Assembly: GCF_004843725.1 (NCBI RefSeq)
Contig: NZ_CP039451.1
Coordinates: forward strand, 1,424,501-1,488,500
Length of the DNA: 64,000 nt
From: Psychroserpens sp. NJDZ02
GTDB taxonomy: Bacteria > Bacteroidota > Bacteroidia > Flavobacteriales > Flavobacteriaceae
Direction of reading: 5' to 3'
The notes beneath the pieces are model-generated. The model had not been told where the DNA came from, ran no database searches, and saw only the letters and a list, made by a program, of their open reading frames with translations. How positions within the stretch are numbered: the first letter of the stretch is position 1; each line of letters starts with the position of its first letter. The translations under genes and the position numbers were made by a program. Below, one piece after another: positions 19,229-27,939 of this stretch.

Positions 19229-21465
19229 GCAAGCAAATAAACATCGCCTTAATTGGTAATCCAAACACAGGAAAAACCTCGGTTTTTAACGCACTGACAG
19301 GTTTAAACCAAAAAGTTGGAAATTACCCTGGGATTACTGTCGAAAAAAAAGAAGGTATATGCAAATTACCTAGAGGTCTTAAAGCGCATATCATTGACCT
19401 ACCGGGTACTTACAGTTTGAATGCCTCGTCTCTAGATGAAAACGTTGTTATTGAATTACTGCTTAACAAAAACGATAAAGACTTTCCCGATGTTGCTGTT
19501 GTCGTTAGTGATGTTGAAAATTTAAAACGAAACTTACTTCTTTTTACACAGATTAAAGATTTAGAGATCCCCACTATTTTAGTCATTAACATGGCAGATA
19601 GAATGAAATACAAAGGGATTTCTTTAGATATTGAACATTTAGAACAAGAATTAAAAACAAAAATAGCCGTTATCAGTACCCGAAAAAATCTAGGTATTGA
19701 TAATTTAAAATTATTAATTTCTAATTACAGAGATTTATCAACAACCCCCTGTTTAAGTGCCTCAGAAATTGACAAAGAGTACTTTGACAAACTAAGACAA
19801 GCTTTCCCTAACCAATTACTTTACAAGCTCTGGCTAGTCATTACCCAAGATGTGAATTTTGGTAAAATGGACAGAAACGAAGTCGAAGCACTTGCTAGTT
19901 TTAAAACGAAATCTAAAAATGATTTAAAACGACTACAGCAAAAAGAAACCATTAAGCGCTATCAATTTATAAATAACACACTTAAAAAAGGACAAACTAT
20001 AGACATTAGTCAAGCTAAAGATTTACGTAGTAAGTTTGACAGAGTTCTAACCCATAAAGTTTGGGGTTACTTGATTTTCTTTTTAATATTACTACTAATT
20101 TTCCAAGCTATTTACGATTGGTCAACAGTGCCAATGGACTTTATTGATGGTGCATTTGCAAGCTTGAGTGACTGGGTTAAAAATACATTACCCGCTGGCG
20201 CTTTCACTAATTTATTAGCCGAAGGTATCATATCCGGACTTGGAGGAATTGTTATATTTATCCCACAAATCGCCTTCTTATTTCTATTTATTGCTATTTT
20301 GGAAGAAACAGGATACATGAGTCGTGTCGTATTTTTAATGGACAGAGTCATGCGACGTTTTGGCTTAAGTGGAAAAAGTGTTGTCCCCTTAATTTCTGGG
20401 ACTGCTTGTGCGATTCCTGCTATTATGGCTACTAGAAATATTGAAAGCTGGAAAGAGCGCTTAATAACCATACTAGTAACCCCTTTTACAACCTGCTCTG
20501 CAAGATTACCTGTATATTTAATCATTATCGCATTAGTCATCCCCGAAGGACGCTTTTTAGGCCTAATCAGTTATCAGGCTTTAACATTAATGCTATTGTA
20601 TTTATTAGGTTTTGGGGCTGCAGTTATGTCTGCATACGTATTAAATAAAGTATTAAAAATAAAGAGTAAAACCTTTTTTGTAGTAGAAATGCCGAACTAC
20701 AAATTACCCTTATTTAAAAATGTAGCAATAACAGTACTCGAAAAAACAAAGTCCTTTATATTTGGAGCTGGAAAAATCATTTTAGCAATTTCAATAATAA
20801 TCTGGGTTTTAGGATCAATAGGTATCAATTCTAATTACACAAATGCTAAAGAAATTGTAAATCAAGAGATTACTCAAAATGGCTTTAGTGAAATTCAAAA
20901 AATTTCTATCCAAAACAAGATTGATCGTTATGAAAAAAGTTTAAGAGAGGTCGATTCAACACTTAGTTTAACTCGAGTTATGGATTCCACTAAATCCAAA
21001 ACACCTTTATTTAAAGAAGCAGTCATAAGTGATGAAATAGCTTCTTTAAGATTAGAAAATTCAGTGTTAGGCTACATAGGAAAAGTTGTTGAACCAGCAA
21101 TAAAACCCTTGGGATATGATTGGAAAATAGGAATTGCTATAGTAAGCAGTTTTGCTGCCAGAGAAGTTTTTATAAGCACCCTTTCTACAATATATAGCGT
21201 AGGAAGCGAAATAGAAGACGAAGACAATAAAACAATTAGAGCCAAAATGCAATCAGAAACACACCAACTAACCAATAAACCGGTGTTTACATTTGCCTCC
21301 GGCGTTTCCTTGCTATTGTTTTACGCCTTTGCAATGCAATGCATGAGCACGCTAGCTGTTGTTAAAAAAGAAACTAACACTTGGAAATGGCCAACCTTAC
21401 AACTATTAATCATGACAGCTATTGCCTATATTAGTGCATTAATAGCCTATCAATTTTTAAAATAA
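19225..21465 (+). CDS. feoB: FeoB, ferrous iron transporter
   Basis: 746 residues. The N-terminal GTPase domain has G1 GNPNTGKTS (residues 11-19), the G2 region NYPGITVEKKEG, G3 DLPG (about 58) and G4 NMAD (about 122). A helical spacer follows, then the polytopic membrane half from about 275 with the two Gate motifs, including SGTACAIPAIMATR. A loop of about 80 residues (about 535-615) rich in Glu/Lys interrupts the membrane region before the last helices, as in other Bacteroidota FeoB. It imports Fe(II) across the inner membrane and is coupled to feoA upstream and a small Cys-rich protein downstream. Confidence 0.97.
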   Translation: MSKQINIALIGNPNTGKTSVFNALTGLNQKVGNYPGITVEKKEGICKLPRGLKAHIIDLPGTYSLNASSLDENVVIELLLNKNDKDFPDVAVVVSDVENLKRNLLLFTQIKDLEIPTILVINMADRMKYKGISLDIEHLEQELKTKIAVISTRKNLGIDNLKLLISNYRDLSTTPCLSASEIDKEYFDKLRQAFPNQLLYKLWLVITQDVNFGKMDRNEVEALASFKTKSKNDLKRLQQKETIKRYQFINNTLKKGQTIDISQAKDLRSKFDRVLTHKVWGYLIFFLILLLIFQAIYDWSTVPMDFIDGAFASLSDWVKNTLPAGAFTNLLAEGIISGLGGIVIFIPQIAFLFLFIAILEETGYMSRVVFLMDRVMRRFGLSGKSVVPLISGTACAIPAIMATRNIESWKERLITILVTPFTTCSARLPVYLIIIALVIPEGRFLGLISYQALTLMLLYLLGFGAAVMSAYVLNKVLKIKSKTFFVVEMPNYKLPLFKNVAITVLEKTKSFIFGAGKIILAISIIIWVLGSIGINSNYTNAKEIVNQEITQNGFSEIQKISIQNKIDRYEKSLREVDSTLSLTRVMDSTKSKTPLFKEAVISDEIASLRLENSVLGYIGKVVEPAIKPLGYDWKIGIAIVSSFAAREVFISTLSTIYSVGSEIEDEDNKTIRAKMQSETHQLTNKPVFTFASGVSLLLFYAFAMQCMSTLAVVKKETNTWKWPTLQLLIMTAIAYISALIAYQFLK

Positions 21466-21469
21466 AATT

Positions 21470-21601
21470 ATGAACGCAATTATTCAAAATATACTTGTAT
21501 TTACCACTTTAGGATTTGCTTTGTTTTTTCTGTATAAAAAATATTTCGTTAAAACGAAATCAAAAAAAGCTTGCGGAACGGATGACTGTGGTTGCCATTA
21601 A
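21470..21601 (+). CDS. FeoB-associated Cys-rich small membrane protein
   Basis: A 43-residue frame beginning 4 bp after feoB. It has one membrane helix (ILVFTTLGFALFFLY), a Lys-rich stretch, and a C-terminal Cys cluster (ACGTDDCGCH). Position, length and Cys tail match the FeoB-associated Cys-rich membrane protein family, thought to assist FeoB. Its stop codon overlaps the stop of the convergent gene at 21598 by 2 bp. Confidence 0.85.
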   Translation: MNAIIQNILVFTTLGFALFFLYKKYFVKTKSKKACGTDDCGCH

Positions 21602-22140
21602 TTGTTTCGCAACATAGACTCTATATAATTACTAGTGTTAAGATATTCTACTTTTAAATCTCTGAGATATTTTTCGACTATTTTAGAATCTGTGTGTTTG
21701 GGATTTAAACAATCATTACTATCATAATCCGTAGCTATTAAAACCAAATACCACTTGCCTTTTCTGGAAGTATGCATATCGGAAAACAAAGGATCAGTAC
21801 CATTAGCGTCTCTTTTTGCATCAACTAAAATCGGCACTAAATTTATAGTCTTAGTATCTTTATTTGTTTCGTAAAACGAAAAATAAAACGGTTGATTTTC
21901 AATCTTAAACGCCACATTATTTTCCACATTTACATGATCTAACTGATACTTTGTATTTATAAAATTGTAAAATTCGTTAGCCTCTTTAGGATCTTCAAAG
22001 ATTAACGAATACTGTTTAGGTAACTTCCTTTTAAACTTTTTAGCAACCATAATCTTATCCCCTTCTATGGTGGGTGCAATTTTTACAGGTATACAAGAGG
22101 TTAAAAAAACAAAAAGCAGGATAATTACAGAAGGTTTCAT
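21598..22140 (-). CDS. Lipoprotein of unknown function
   Basis: About 180 residues from the ATG at 22140. A longer frame starts at 22173, but the inner start gives a clean lipoprotein signal (MKPSVIILLFVFLTSC). The mature part is mixed alpha/beta with KFKRKLPKQYSLIFEDPKEA and a Phe/Tyr-rich strand FYFSFYET. No known family is recognised. It converges on the feo operon with overlapping stop codons and has no obvious operon partner. Confidence 0.65.
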   Translation of the reverse strand: MKPSVIILLFVFLTSCIPVKIAPTIEGDKIMVAKKFKRKLPKQYSLIFEDPKEANEFYNFINTKYQLDHVNVENNVAFKIENQPFYFSFYETNKDTKTINLVPILVDAKRDANGTDPLFSDMHTSRKGKWYLVLIATDYDSNDCLNPKHTDSKIVEKYLRDLKVEYLNTSNYIESMLRNN

Positions 22141-22257
22141 AAGATTGGTTTTCAGATAACTATCAAAAACCATACCCTCCCACTATTCAAAAAGCAAATC
22201 CGAGACATAAGATTTACCGCTATTAGAAATTTGTAGTTAAAAAAACAACTAACACTT

Positions 22258-22291
22258 ACACATGACACATGACACATGACACATGACACAT
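22258..22291. repeat. ACACATG heptamer tandem repeat
   Basis: Nearly five perfect copies of ACACATG in the intergenic gap 22141-22507. The rest of this gap is AT-rich and shows nothing else that I can support. The array lies about 120 bp upstream of the lipoprotein ATG and about 215 bp beyond the mntR-type stop. Confidence 0.85.
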
Positions 22292-22507
22292 CCTATAATA
22301 AACTATTACATGATAAACCTCCTGTGTTTTAGCATAATTATCTTTTCAAAAACAATCAGGCTCTAAGGATTTAAAACGACATACTTTTATCAACAATTTT
22401 AGAATTAAATTGTTTTTATTTTTATCGTTTAGCAAAACCATAAATCAAAAAAAAACTTATTTACAATAGTTTATAGTGGTTAATTACAAGCACATTATTT
22501 CTAGGAA

Positions 22508-23164
22508 CTAAACCTTCTTTAAATAAAGATTTTTGGCAACATTCTGAGACACCACTATCTCTGTCTTATCAAATTCAATTTTCACCGAATTGTCGTAAGG
22601 CTCTTTATGTTGTATTGTAATTATTGTTCCCAACGCAATATTATTACTATCTAAATATTTCAAAAATTCTGAGGACGTATCATCCACTCCAACACACTTA
22701 TAGACACCTCCGGTTTCAGCTTTAGCTAAAACTATTTTTTCAATATGCTTAAAGTTACCCGCTTTATCTGGTATTGGATCACCATGCGGATCGTGAGAAG
22801 GAGAACCTAAAAAGACATCTAATTCGTCTATTAACTTTTCAGATTTTATATGCTCAAGATGCTCGGCAACTTCATGGACCTCATCCCAAGAAAAATTTAA
22901 TTTTTCCACCAAAAACACCTCCCAAAGGCGATGTTTTCTGATAATATTTAAAGCAACACGGCGCCCTTCGTCTGTCAAAGTAACTCCTTGATATTTTTTA
23001 TAATCAGCATATCCTTTTTCAGATAATTTCTTAATCATATCCGTAACAGAAGACGCCTTGGTTTCTAAAGCTGTTGCAATCGCGTTAGTATTAACGTTTT
23101 TTTCACCATTACTTCCTAAGTGGTAAATAGCTTTAATATAGTTTTCCTCTGTTAGTGTAATCAT
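22508..23164 (-). CDS. mntR: DtxR/MntR-family metal-dependent transcriptional repressor
   Basis: 218 residues. The N-terminal winged helix (about 1-65, with TNAIATALETKASSVTDMIKKLSEKGY) is followed by the metal-binding dimerisation domain (about 66-140, with EVHEVAEHLEHIKSEKL and GSPSHDPHGDPIP). A C-terminal FeoA/SH3-like domain ends the protein. Proteins of this family bind DNA when loaded with Mn(II) or Fe(II). It is divergent from the TonB receptor gene, with a perfect palindrome between the two. Mn rather than Fe as co-repressor is inferred from the downstream ABC genes, so the symbol is provisional. Confidence 0.88.
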   Translation of the reverse strand: MITLTEENYIKAIYHLGSNGEKNVNTNAIATALETKASSVTDMIKKLSEKGYADYKKYQGVTLTDEGRRVALNIIRKHRLWEVFLVEKLNFSWDEVHEVAEHLEHIKSEKLIDELDVFLGSPSHDPHGDPIPDKAGNFKHIEKIVLAKAETGGVYKCVGVDDTSSEFLKYLDSNNIALGTIITIQHKEPYDNSVKIEFDKTEIVVSQNVAKNLYLKKV

Positions 23165-23181
23165 AGATTTATCGTGTTCTG

Positions 23182-23246
23182 CAAATATAGAAAAGATATC
23201 TTTATTAAAATATTTTTAGACTCATCTAAAAATAATTTTATATTTG
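23182..23246. promoter_or_regulatory. Divergent promoters with shared metal-repressor operator
   Basis: TATATTTG boxes occur in mirror image: minus strand at 23189-23182 for the repressor and plus strand at 23239-23246 for the receptor, 17-18 nt from each ATG. Between them lies a perfect palindrome, TTTTTAGA-CTCA-TCTAAAAA (23213-23232), which resembles DtxR-family sites (TTTAG...CTAAA). It covers the -33 zone of the receptor promoter and lies just upstream of the repressor -7 box, so both genes could be controlled from it. Confidence 0.75.
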
Positions 23247-23263
23247 CGCAAAATTAAATAAAG

Positions 23264-25564
23264 ATGAGACTAATAATACTTTTCATATTAACATCATGTG
23301 CTTTTGTAAACGCACAAAACACTTATCAAATTCAAGGGAAGATAACCTCAGAAGGAAAACCTCTATCGTTTGCAAATATTTATATTGAAGACATCTCCGA
23401 GGGAGCAGTCTCTGACAAAAATGGAAACTACAGCATTAAAAACCTGAAACCAGGCACTTATACTATAATAGCTTCTTTTATTGGCGCTAAAACAAAAACT
23501 AAGCAAGCCATAATAACCAATGACAATGCTTATGTTTCTTTTGATTTAGACTATAAAAACGATTTAGATGAAGTTGTTATTACCGGAACAAGGACAGAAA
23601 AACGACGCACAGACTCTCCCGTAATTGTAAATTTAATTGACAGTGAAACATTACAACAAGTAGTCGCTACTGATCTTTCTGAAGGCTTACGCTTCCAACC
23701 AGGATTACGCGTAGAGATGGATTGCCAAACTTGTAACTACAGTCAAATTCGCATGAATGGGCTTCAAGGTGGTTATTCTCAAATTCTTATTAATGGTCGT
23801 CCAATTTTTAGCCCACTAACCGGTTTGTATGGCCTAGAACAAATCCCAGTAAATATGATCGAACGCATTGAAGTTGTTCGCGGTGGCGTTTCGGCGCTTT
23901 ACGGATCCAGTGCCATTGGTGGAACCGTTAATGTTATTACCAAAATACCAAAAAAAAATGGTTATAACTTTAGTTATGCTTACCAAAATATAGATGGCGG
24001 TGCGGATCAAAATTTAATAAACGGAAACGCAACCGTAGTAAGTGAAGACTACAAATCAGGGGCTACTTTCTTTATAAGCAACCGAAAGAGAACAGCATAC
24101 GACGCTAATAACGACAACTTCTCAGAATTACCCGAACTTAAAAATACTTCTTTTGGCGTAAATGCCTTTTATTTGCCTACAGAAAATTCTAAATTAGAAG
24201 TCAATTTAAGCAAACTATATGAATATCGCTATGGCGGAGAAATTGTAGACAAACCCGCTTATTTAACACAACAGTCGGAAGAAAGAGACCACCACGTTCT
24301 TATGGCAAGTTTAGATTACCAAATAAATTTTAATGATGATAAAAATTCATTAATCTTCTATTACGGCGGGCAACGTACCGACCGTGACCATTACACAGGA
24401 ATAACTCCAGATGACCCAAACGAACAAATTGATTTTTTTAAAGATCCACCTTATGGTATATCAGAAGTAACCACACATCAAGGAGGGATTCAACTAAATA
24501 ATAAATTTGATGATTTTTTAGGAGGAACAACAGTACTAACGGCAGGTTTAGAATATGTTTATGACGATGTTATGGACCAAATAATTGCCTACAACTATCT
24601 TATTGATCAAACTACAAAAAATCTAGGTGTATTCCTTCAAAATGACTGGGAAGTTACAGAGGAACTCAATTTTCTAGCAGGTTTTAGACTAGACAACCAC
24701 AACTTAGTTGACACTACTATTTTTAGCCCTAGATTATCCTTACTTTACAAACTAAAAGAAACCACACAGTTCCGTTTAGGATGGGGTACTGGTTTTAGAG
24801 CTCCACAAGCTTTTGACACCGACTTACACATTGCCTTCGCAGGAGGAGGAATATCAAGAATATCCCTTGCAGAGAACTTAATCGAAGAACGCTCCAATAG
24901 CTTCACTGCCTCGGTAAACTATGACAAAGCTTCAGAACATTTTATTGCTGGATTTACAGTAGAAGGATTCTACACCCATTTAAACGACGCCTTCTATCAA
25001 GCTCCAATTGGTGAAGATGAATTTGGAGAACGTTTTGAAAAAAGAAATGGAACAGGAGCAACCGTAAAAGGTTTTACACTAGAAGCACGTGCAAATTTTG
25101 ATTATGTATTCCAGGTTGAAGCAGGATTAACATTACAATCCAGTCTATTTGACGATCCAGTAGAAAACATTGAAGGACTAGACGCCAAACGTGATTTTTT
25201 GAGAACCCCAAACAATTACGGCTATGCCACATTTACCTATACACCAACCAAACGATTGACCGCTAGTGCCAACTTAATTTACACAGGGCAAATGGATATT
25301 ATTCATTTTGCAGGAGAAAACACAGGACAAGCTATTGACCAATACGATACGACAGACCCTTTTACAGAACTAAGCCTCCGTTTAGGATACACCTTTAACT
25401 TACCAAAAGTAAGCACAGACATTGAATTATTTGGAGGTGTTAAAAATATAACAAACAGCTACCAAACAGACTTTGATACCGGCAAAAATCGAGACAGTAA
25501 TTACATTTATGGTCCCGCAGCACCAAGAACCGTATTTATAGGTCTTTCTATTAATTCGCTTTAA
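23264..25564 (+). CDS. TonB-dependent outer-membrane receptor (metal-uptake context)
   Basis: 766 residues. Signal peptide (1-17), then a carboxypeptidase-regulatory-like beta-sandwich (about 20-105), a plug domain starting at the TonB-box-like DEVVITGTRTEKR, and a 22-strand barrel ending in an aromatic C-terminus. The plug carries a Cys pair, MDCQTCNYSQIRMNGL (about residue 160). It imports a ligand across the outer membrane using TonB energy. The ligand is inferred to be a metal ion or complex, from the divergent repressor and the ABC importer downstream. The thioredoxin-like gene starts 5 bp after its stop, so they are cotranscribed. Confidence 0.9.
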   Translation: MRLIILFILTSCAFVNAQNTYQIQGKITSEGKPLSFANIYIEDISEGAVSDKNGNYSIKNLKPGTYTIIASFIGAKTKTKQAIITNDNAYVSFDLDYKNDLDEVVITGTRTEKRRTDSPVIVNLIDSETLQQVVATDLSEGLRFQPGLRVEMDCQTCNYSQIRMNGLQGGYSQILINGRPIFSPLTGLYGLEQIPVNMIERIEVVRGGVSALYGSSAIGGTVNVITKIPKKNGYNFSYAYQNIDGGADQNLINGNATVVSEDYKSGATFFISNRKRTAYDANNDNFSELPELKNTSFGVNAFYLPTENSKLEVNLSKLYEYRYGGEIVDKPAYLTQQSEERDHHVLMASLDYQINFNDDKNSLIFYYGGQRTDRDHYTGITPDDPNEQIDFFKDPPYGISEVTTHQGGIQLNNKFDDFLGGTTVLTAGLEYVYDDVMDQIIAYNYLIDQTTKNLGVFLQNDWEVTEELNFLAGFRLDNHNLVDTTIFSPRLSLLYKLKETTQFRLGWGTGFRAPQAFDTDLHIAFAGGGISRISLAENLIEERSNSFTASVNYDKASEHFIAGFTVEGFYTHLNDAFYQAPIGEDEFGERFEKRNGTGATVKGFTLEARANFDYVFQVEAGLTLQSSLFDDPVENIEGLDAKRDFLRTPNNYGYATFTYTPTKRLTASANLIYTGQMDIIHFAGENTGQAIDQYDTTDPFTELSLRLGYTFNLPKVSTDIELFGGVKNITNSYQTDFDTGKNRDSNYIYGPAAPRTVFIGLSINSL

Positions 25565-25569
25565 TAATA

Positions 25570-26046
25570 TTGATGAGAATTAGTCTAATTACAATACTAT
25601 TATTCACAGCCACAACTGTCTTTTCACAAACTGAAAAGACAGTCCATTGGCTTAATTTTGAACAACTAGAAGACGCTCTAAAATTAAAACCAAAAAAAGT
25701 GCTTATTGACTTTTACGCAGATTGGTGCGCACCTTGTCTGAAAATGCAGAAAGACGTATTCACCGACTCGTCAATAGTCAACACAATTAACAAAGAGTAT
25801 TATGCTGTCCGAATGAATGCTGAAACTAGTGACACGGTCCATTTTGGCAATCAACTATTTATAAATAACCGTTTAAACAAAAGAAATCCAATACATCAGA
25901 TTCCTTTATTAATGGCTCAGCAGAAAAACAAACCCTTTTCATTACCTGCCCTAGTCTTTTTAGACGAAAAATTTAATGCCACAGCACGGTATTTCCAATT
26001 TCTAAATGTAACACAACTCTACAACATACTTGTAAATCAACACTAA
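25570..26046 (+). CDS. Periplasmic thioredoxin-like protein
   Basis: 158 residues with a signal peptide (about 1-19) and a thioredoxin fold of the DsbD-gamma/thioredoxin_7 type. The redox motif WCAPC is in IDFYADWCAPCLKMQ at about residues 52-56. The cis-Pro region is LPALVFLD. It probably reduces or isomerises disulfides in the periplasm. It follows the TonB receptor by 5 bp, so its partner may be the Cys pair in that receptor's plug. This partner is an inference. Confidence 0.85.
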   Translation: MMRISLITILLFTATTVFSQTEKTVHWLNFEQLEDALKLKPKKVLIDFYADWCAPCLKMQKDVFTDSSIVNTINKEYYAVRMNAETSDTVHFGNQLFINNRLNKRNPIHQIPLLMAQQKNKPFSLPALVFLDEKFNATARYFQFLNVTQLYNILVNQH

Positions 26047-26119
26047 ACACGTGTTAATACAAATAAAAACCAGTTAAAGCTTGTTATTTTTAGTACCTTC
26101 GTAATAAATATTTAGACCA

Positions 26120-27031
26120 ATGAAAAAAATAATTCTACTTTTAGGAATTACCACGATTCTAGTAGGCTGTAATAACAACCCCAAAGACAACGGAAAACTC
26201 AACATAGTCACCACTACGACGATGCTAACCGATTTAGTTAAAAATATTGGGGGTGACAGTATTAATATTAATGGTTTAATGGGAAGCGGAGTAGACCCAC
26301 ACCTTTACAAAGCAAGCGAAGGTGATGTTACAAAACTAGTTAATGCCGATATTATATTTTTTAACGGCCTACATCTTGAAGGAAAATTAGTTGAAGTTTT
26401 CGAAAAAATGGGAAGCCAAACAAAAACACCAATTGCACTGGCAGATGTAATTGATAAAACGACACTAATAGGCTCAGAATATTTTGCATCTAATTACGAT
26501 CCACATGTTTGGTTTAACATCTCTTATTTCAAACAATTTGCAACTAAGGTCGCAGCTGTCTTATCAGAGAAAGACGCAAAAAATGCAGACTATTACAACG
26601 CCAATGCTACAGCTTTTTTATCTAAACTAGACACCCTAGAAAACACGGTTAATTCAAAAATAGAGACACTTCCTGCAGACAAGCGCATTCTTGTAACTGC
26701 ACATGATGCTTTTAATTACTTCGGAAAAAGTTACGGCTTTGAAGTTGTTGGTTTACAAGGTATATCGACAGCAACAGAAGCTGGTGTAAAAGATGTCCAA
26801 AATTTAGCTAACTTTATAATAGAAAATAAAGTGAATGCTATTTTTATTGAAAGCTCAGTACCAAAACGAACTATTGAAGCCTTACAAGAAGCTGTTAAAT
26901 CAAAAGGTCATGATGTAAAAATTGGAGGCACATTATATTCTGATGCTTTAGGAAGCGCAGGAACTGTTGAAGGCACTTACATTGGTATGTTTGAATACAA
27001 TGTAAACACCATTGTTAATGCGCTTAAATAA
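26120..27031 (+). CDS. Metal ABC transporter substrate-binding lipoprotein (TroA/MntA/PsaA type)
   Basis: 303 residues, a cluster 9 (A-1) solute-binding protein. Lipobox ILVGC (Cys16) is followed by the family pattern VTTTTMLTDLVKNIGGD. Candidate metal ligands lie in GVDPHLY, DPHVWF, TAHDAFNYF and the late YSDALG segment. The His-rich loop typical of ZnuA is absent, which favours Mn or Fe over Zn. A weak -7 box, TACCTTCG (26094-26101), precedes it, so it may have its own start in addition to read-through from the receptor. It feeds the ATPase and permeases downstream. Confidence 0.9.
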   Translation: MKKIILLLGITTILVGCNNNPKDNGKLNIVTTTTMLTDLVKNIGGDSININGLMGSGVDPHLYKASEGDVTKLVNADIIFFNGLHLEGKLVEVFEKMGSQTKTPIALADVIDKTTLIGSEYFASNYDPHVWFNISYFKQFATKVAAVLSEKDAKNADYYNANATAFLSKLDTLENTVNSKIETLPADKRILVTAHDAFNYFGKSYGFEVVGLQGISTATEAGVKDVQNLANFIIENKVNAIFIESSVPKRTIEALQEAVKSKGHDVKIGGTLYSDALGSAGTVEGTYIGMFEYNVNTIVNALK

Positions 27032-27055
27032 GTTAGCTAAAATAAAAAATAAATA

Positions 27056-27086
27056 GTGAGATCCTAAAACAAGTGCAGGATGACGC
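27056..27086. repeat. REP-like palindromic intergenic element
   Basis: GTGAGATCCTAAAACAAGTG followed by CAGGATGACG forms an imperfect hairpin (ATCCT...AGGAT). It resembles the GATCCTGAAACAAGTTCAGGATGAC-like palindromes scattered in many bacterial genomes. It lies in the 170-bp gap between the binding-protein and ATPase genes, which otherwise holds only AT-rich leader. Confidence 0.45.
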
Positions 27087-27201
27087 AACACTAGCTAAAA
27101 ACAGGTTTGCCTTAAGTATATTTTTTGATTCGTTTTATGAAAAACTAAAAAATGAATATATTTTGAATTAAATAAAACTCCCAATTATTTAGGAAATAGT
27201 T

Positions 27202-27939
27202 ATGAAACAAAAAATAGCAGTAAAAGTAGACGATCTTACCGTAGCATACAATTACAAACCTGTGCTTTGGGATATTGATTTAGAAATTCCCGAAGGTGTA
27301 CTTATGGCAATTGTTGGACCAAACGGAGCAGGTAAATCAACGCTAATAAAATCTATTTTAGGCATATTAAAACCCATAGCTGGTAGTGTAACTATTTACG
27401 ATAAACCATATGATAAGCAACGAAAACTAGTCGCTTACGTACCACAAAAAGGAAGTGTAGATTGGGATTTTCCAACCACAGCTTTAGATGTTGTGACTAT
27501 GGGTACTTATGGAAGTTTAGGTTGGATAAAACGCCCTGGACAAAAAGAAAAGAAAGCAGCATTAGAAGCTTTAGAAAAAGTAGGCATGTTACCATTTAAA
27601 AGCAGACAAATCAGTCAACTATCCGGTGGACAACAACAACGTATATTTTTAGCACGAGCATTAGTACAAAATGCTTCAATCTATTTTATGGACGAGCCTT
27701 TTCAAGGTGTTGATGCCACTACAGAAATTGCAATAATTAATATTTTAAAAGAATTACGTAAAGCCGGAAAAACAGTCATTGTGGTGCATCACGATTTACA
27801 AACCGTTCCGGAATATTTTGATTGGGTTACTTTTCTAAATGTGAAGAAAATAGCAACAGGTCCTGTTAAAGACATCTTTAATGATGACAACTTAACCAAG
27901 ACTTATGGTATTAATTATAAAGTAAGTATTCAGGAATAA
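27202..27939 (+). CDS. Metal ABC transporter ATP-binding protein
   Basis: 245 residues. Walker A is GPNGAGKST, the Q-loop lies in [13 protein letters not shown], the signature is LSGGQQQR, Walker B is [12 protein letters not shown], and the switch His is in VIVVHHDL. The VDWDFP segment is typical of Mn/Zn/Fe (TroB/MntB/ZnuC-like) ATPases. It powers import through the two permeases downstream. Its last base is the first base of the next start codon (TAATG), which means tight coupling. Confidence 0.93.
   Translation: MKQKIAVKVDDLTVAYNYKPVLWDIDLEIPEGVLMAIVGPNGAGKSTLIKSILGILKPIAGSVTIYDKPYDKQRKLVAYVPQKGSVDWDFPTTALDVVTMGTYGSLGWIKRPGQKEKKAALEALEKVGMLPFKSRQISQLSGGQQQRIFLARALVQNASIYFMDEPFQGVDATTEIAIINILKELRKAGKTVIVVHHDLQTVPEYFDWVTFLNVKKIATGPVKDIFNDDNLTKTYGINYKVSIQE

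Noticed and set aside
19410..21275. Minus-strand frames inside feoB
   Set aside because: Antisense shadows of a strongly conserved gene.
23264..25564. Heme receptor (HmuR-like) for the TonB gene
   Set aside because: No His/NPNL-type heme motif was recognised and the neighbours are a DtxR/MntR repressor and a TroA-type importer, so a metal role is preferred.
26120..27031. ZnuA zinc-binding protein
   Set aside because: The His-rich loop between the metal ligands is absent. Zinc is not excluded but Mn/Fe is favoured.
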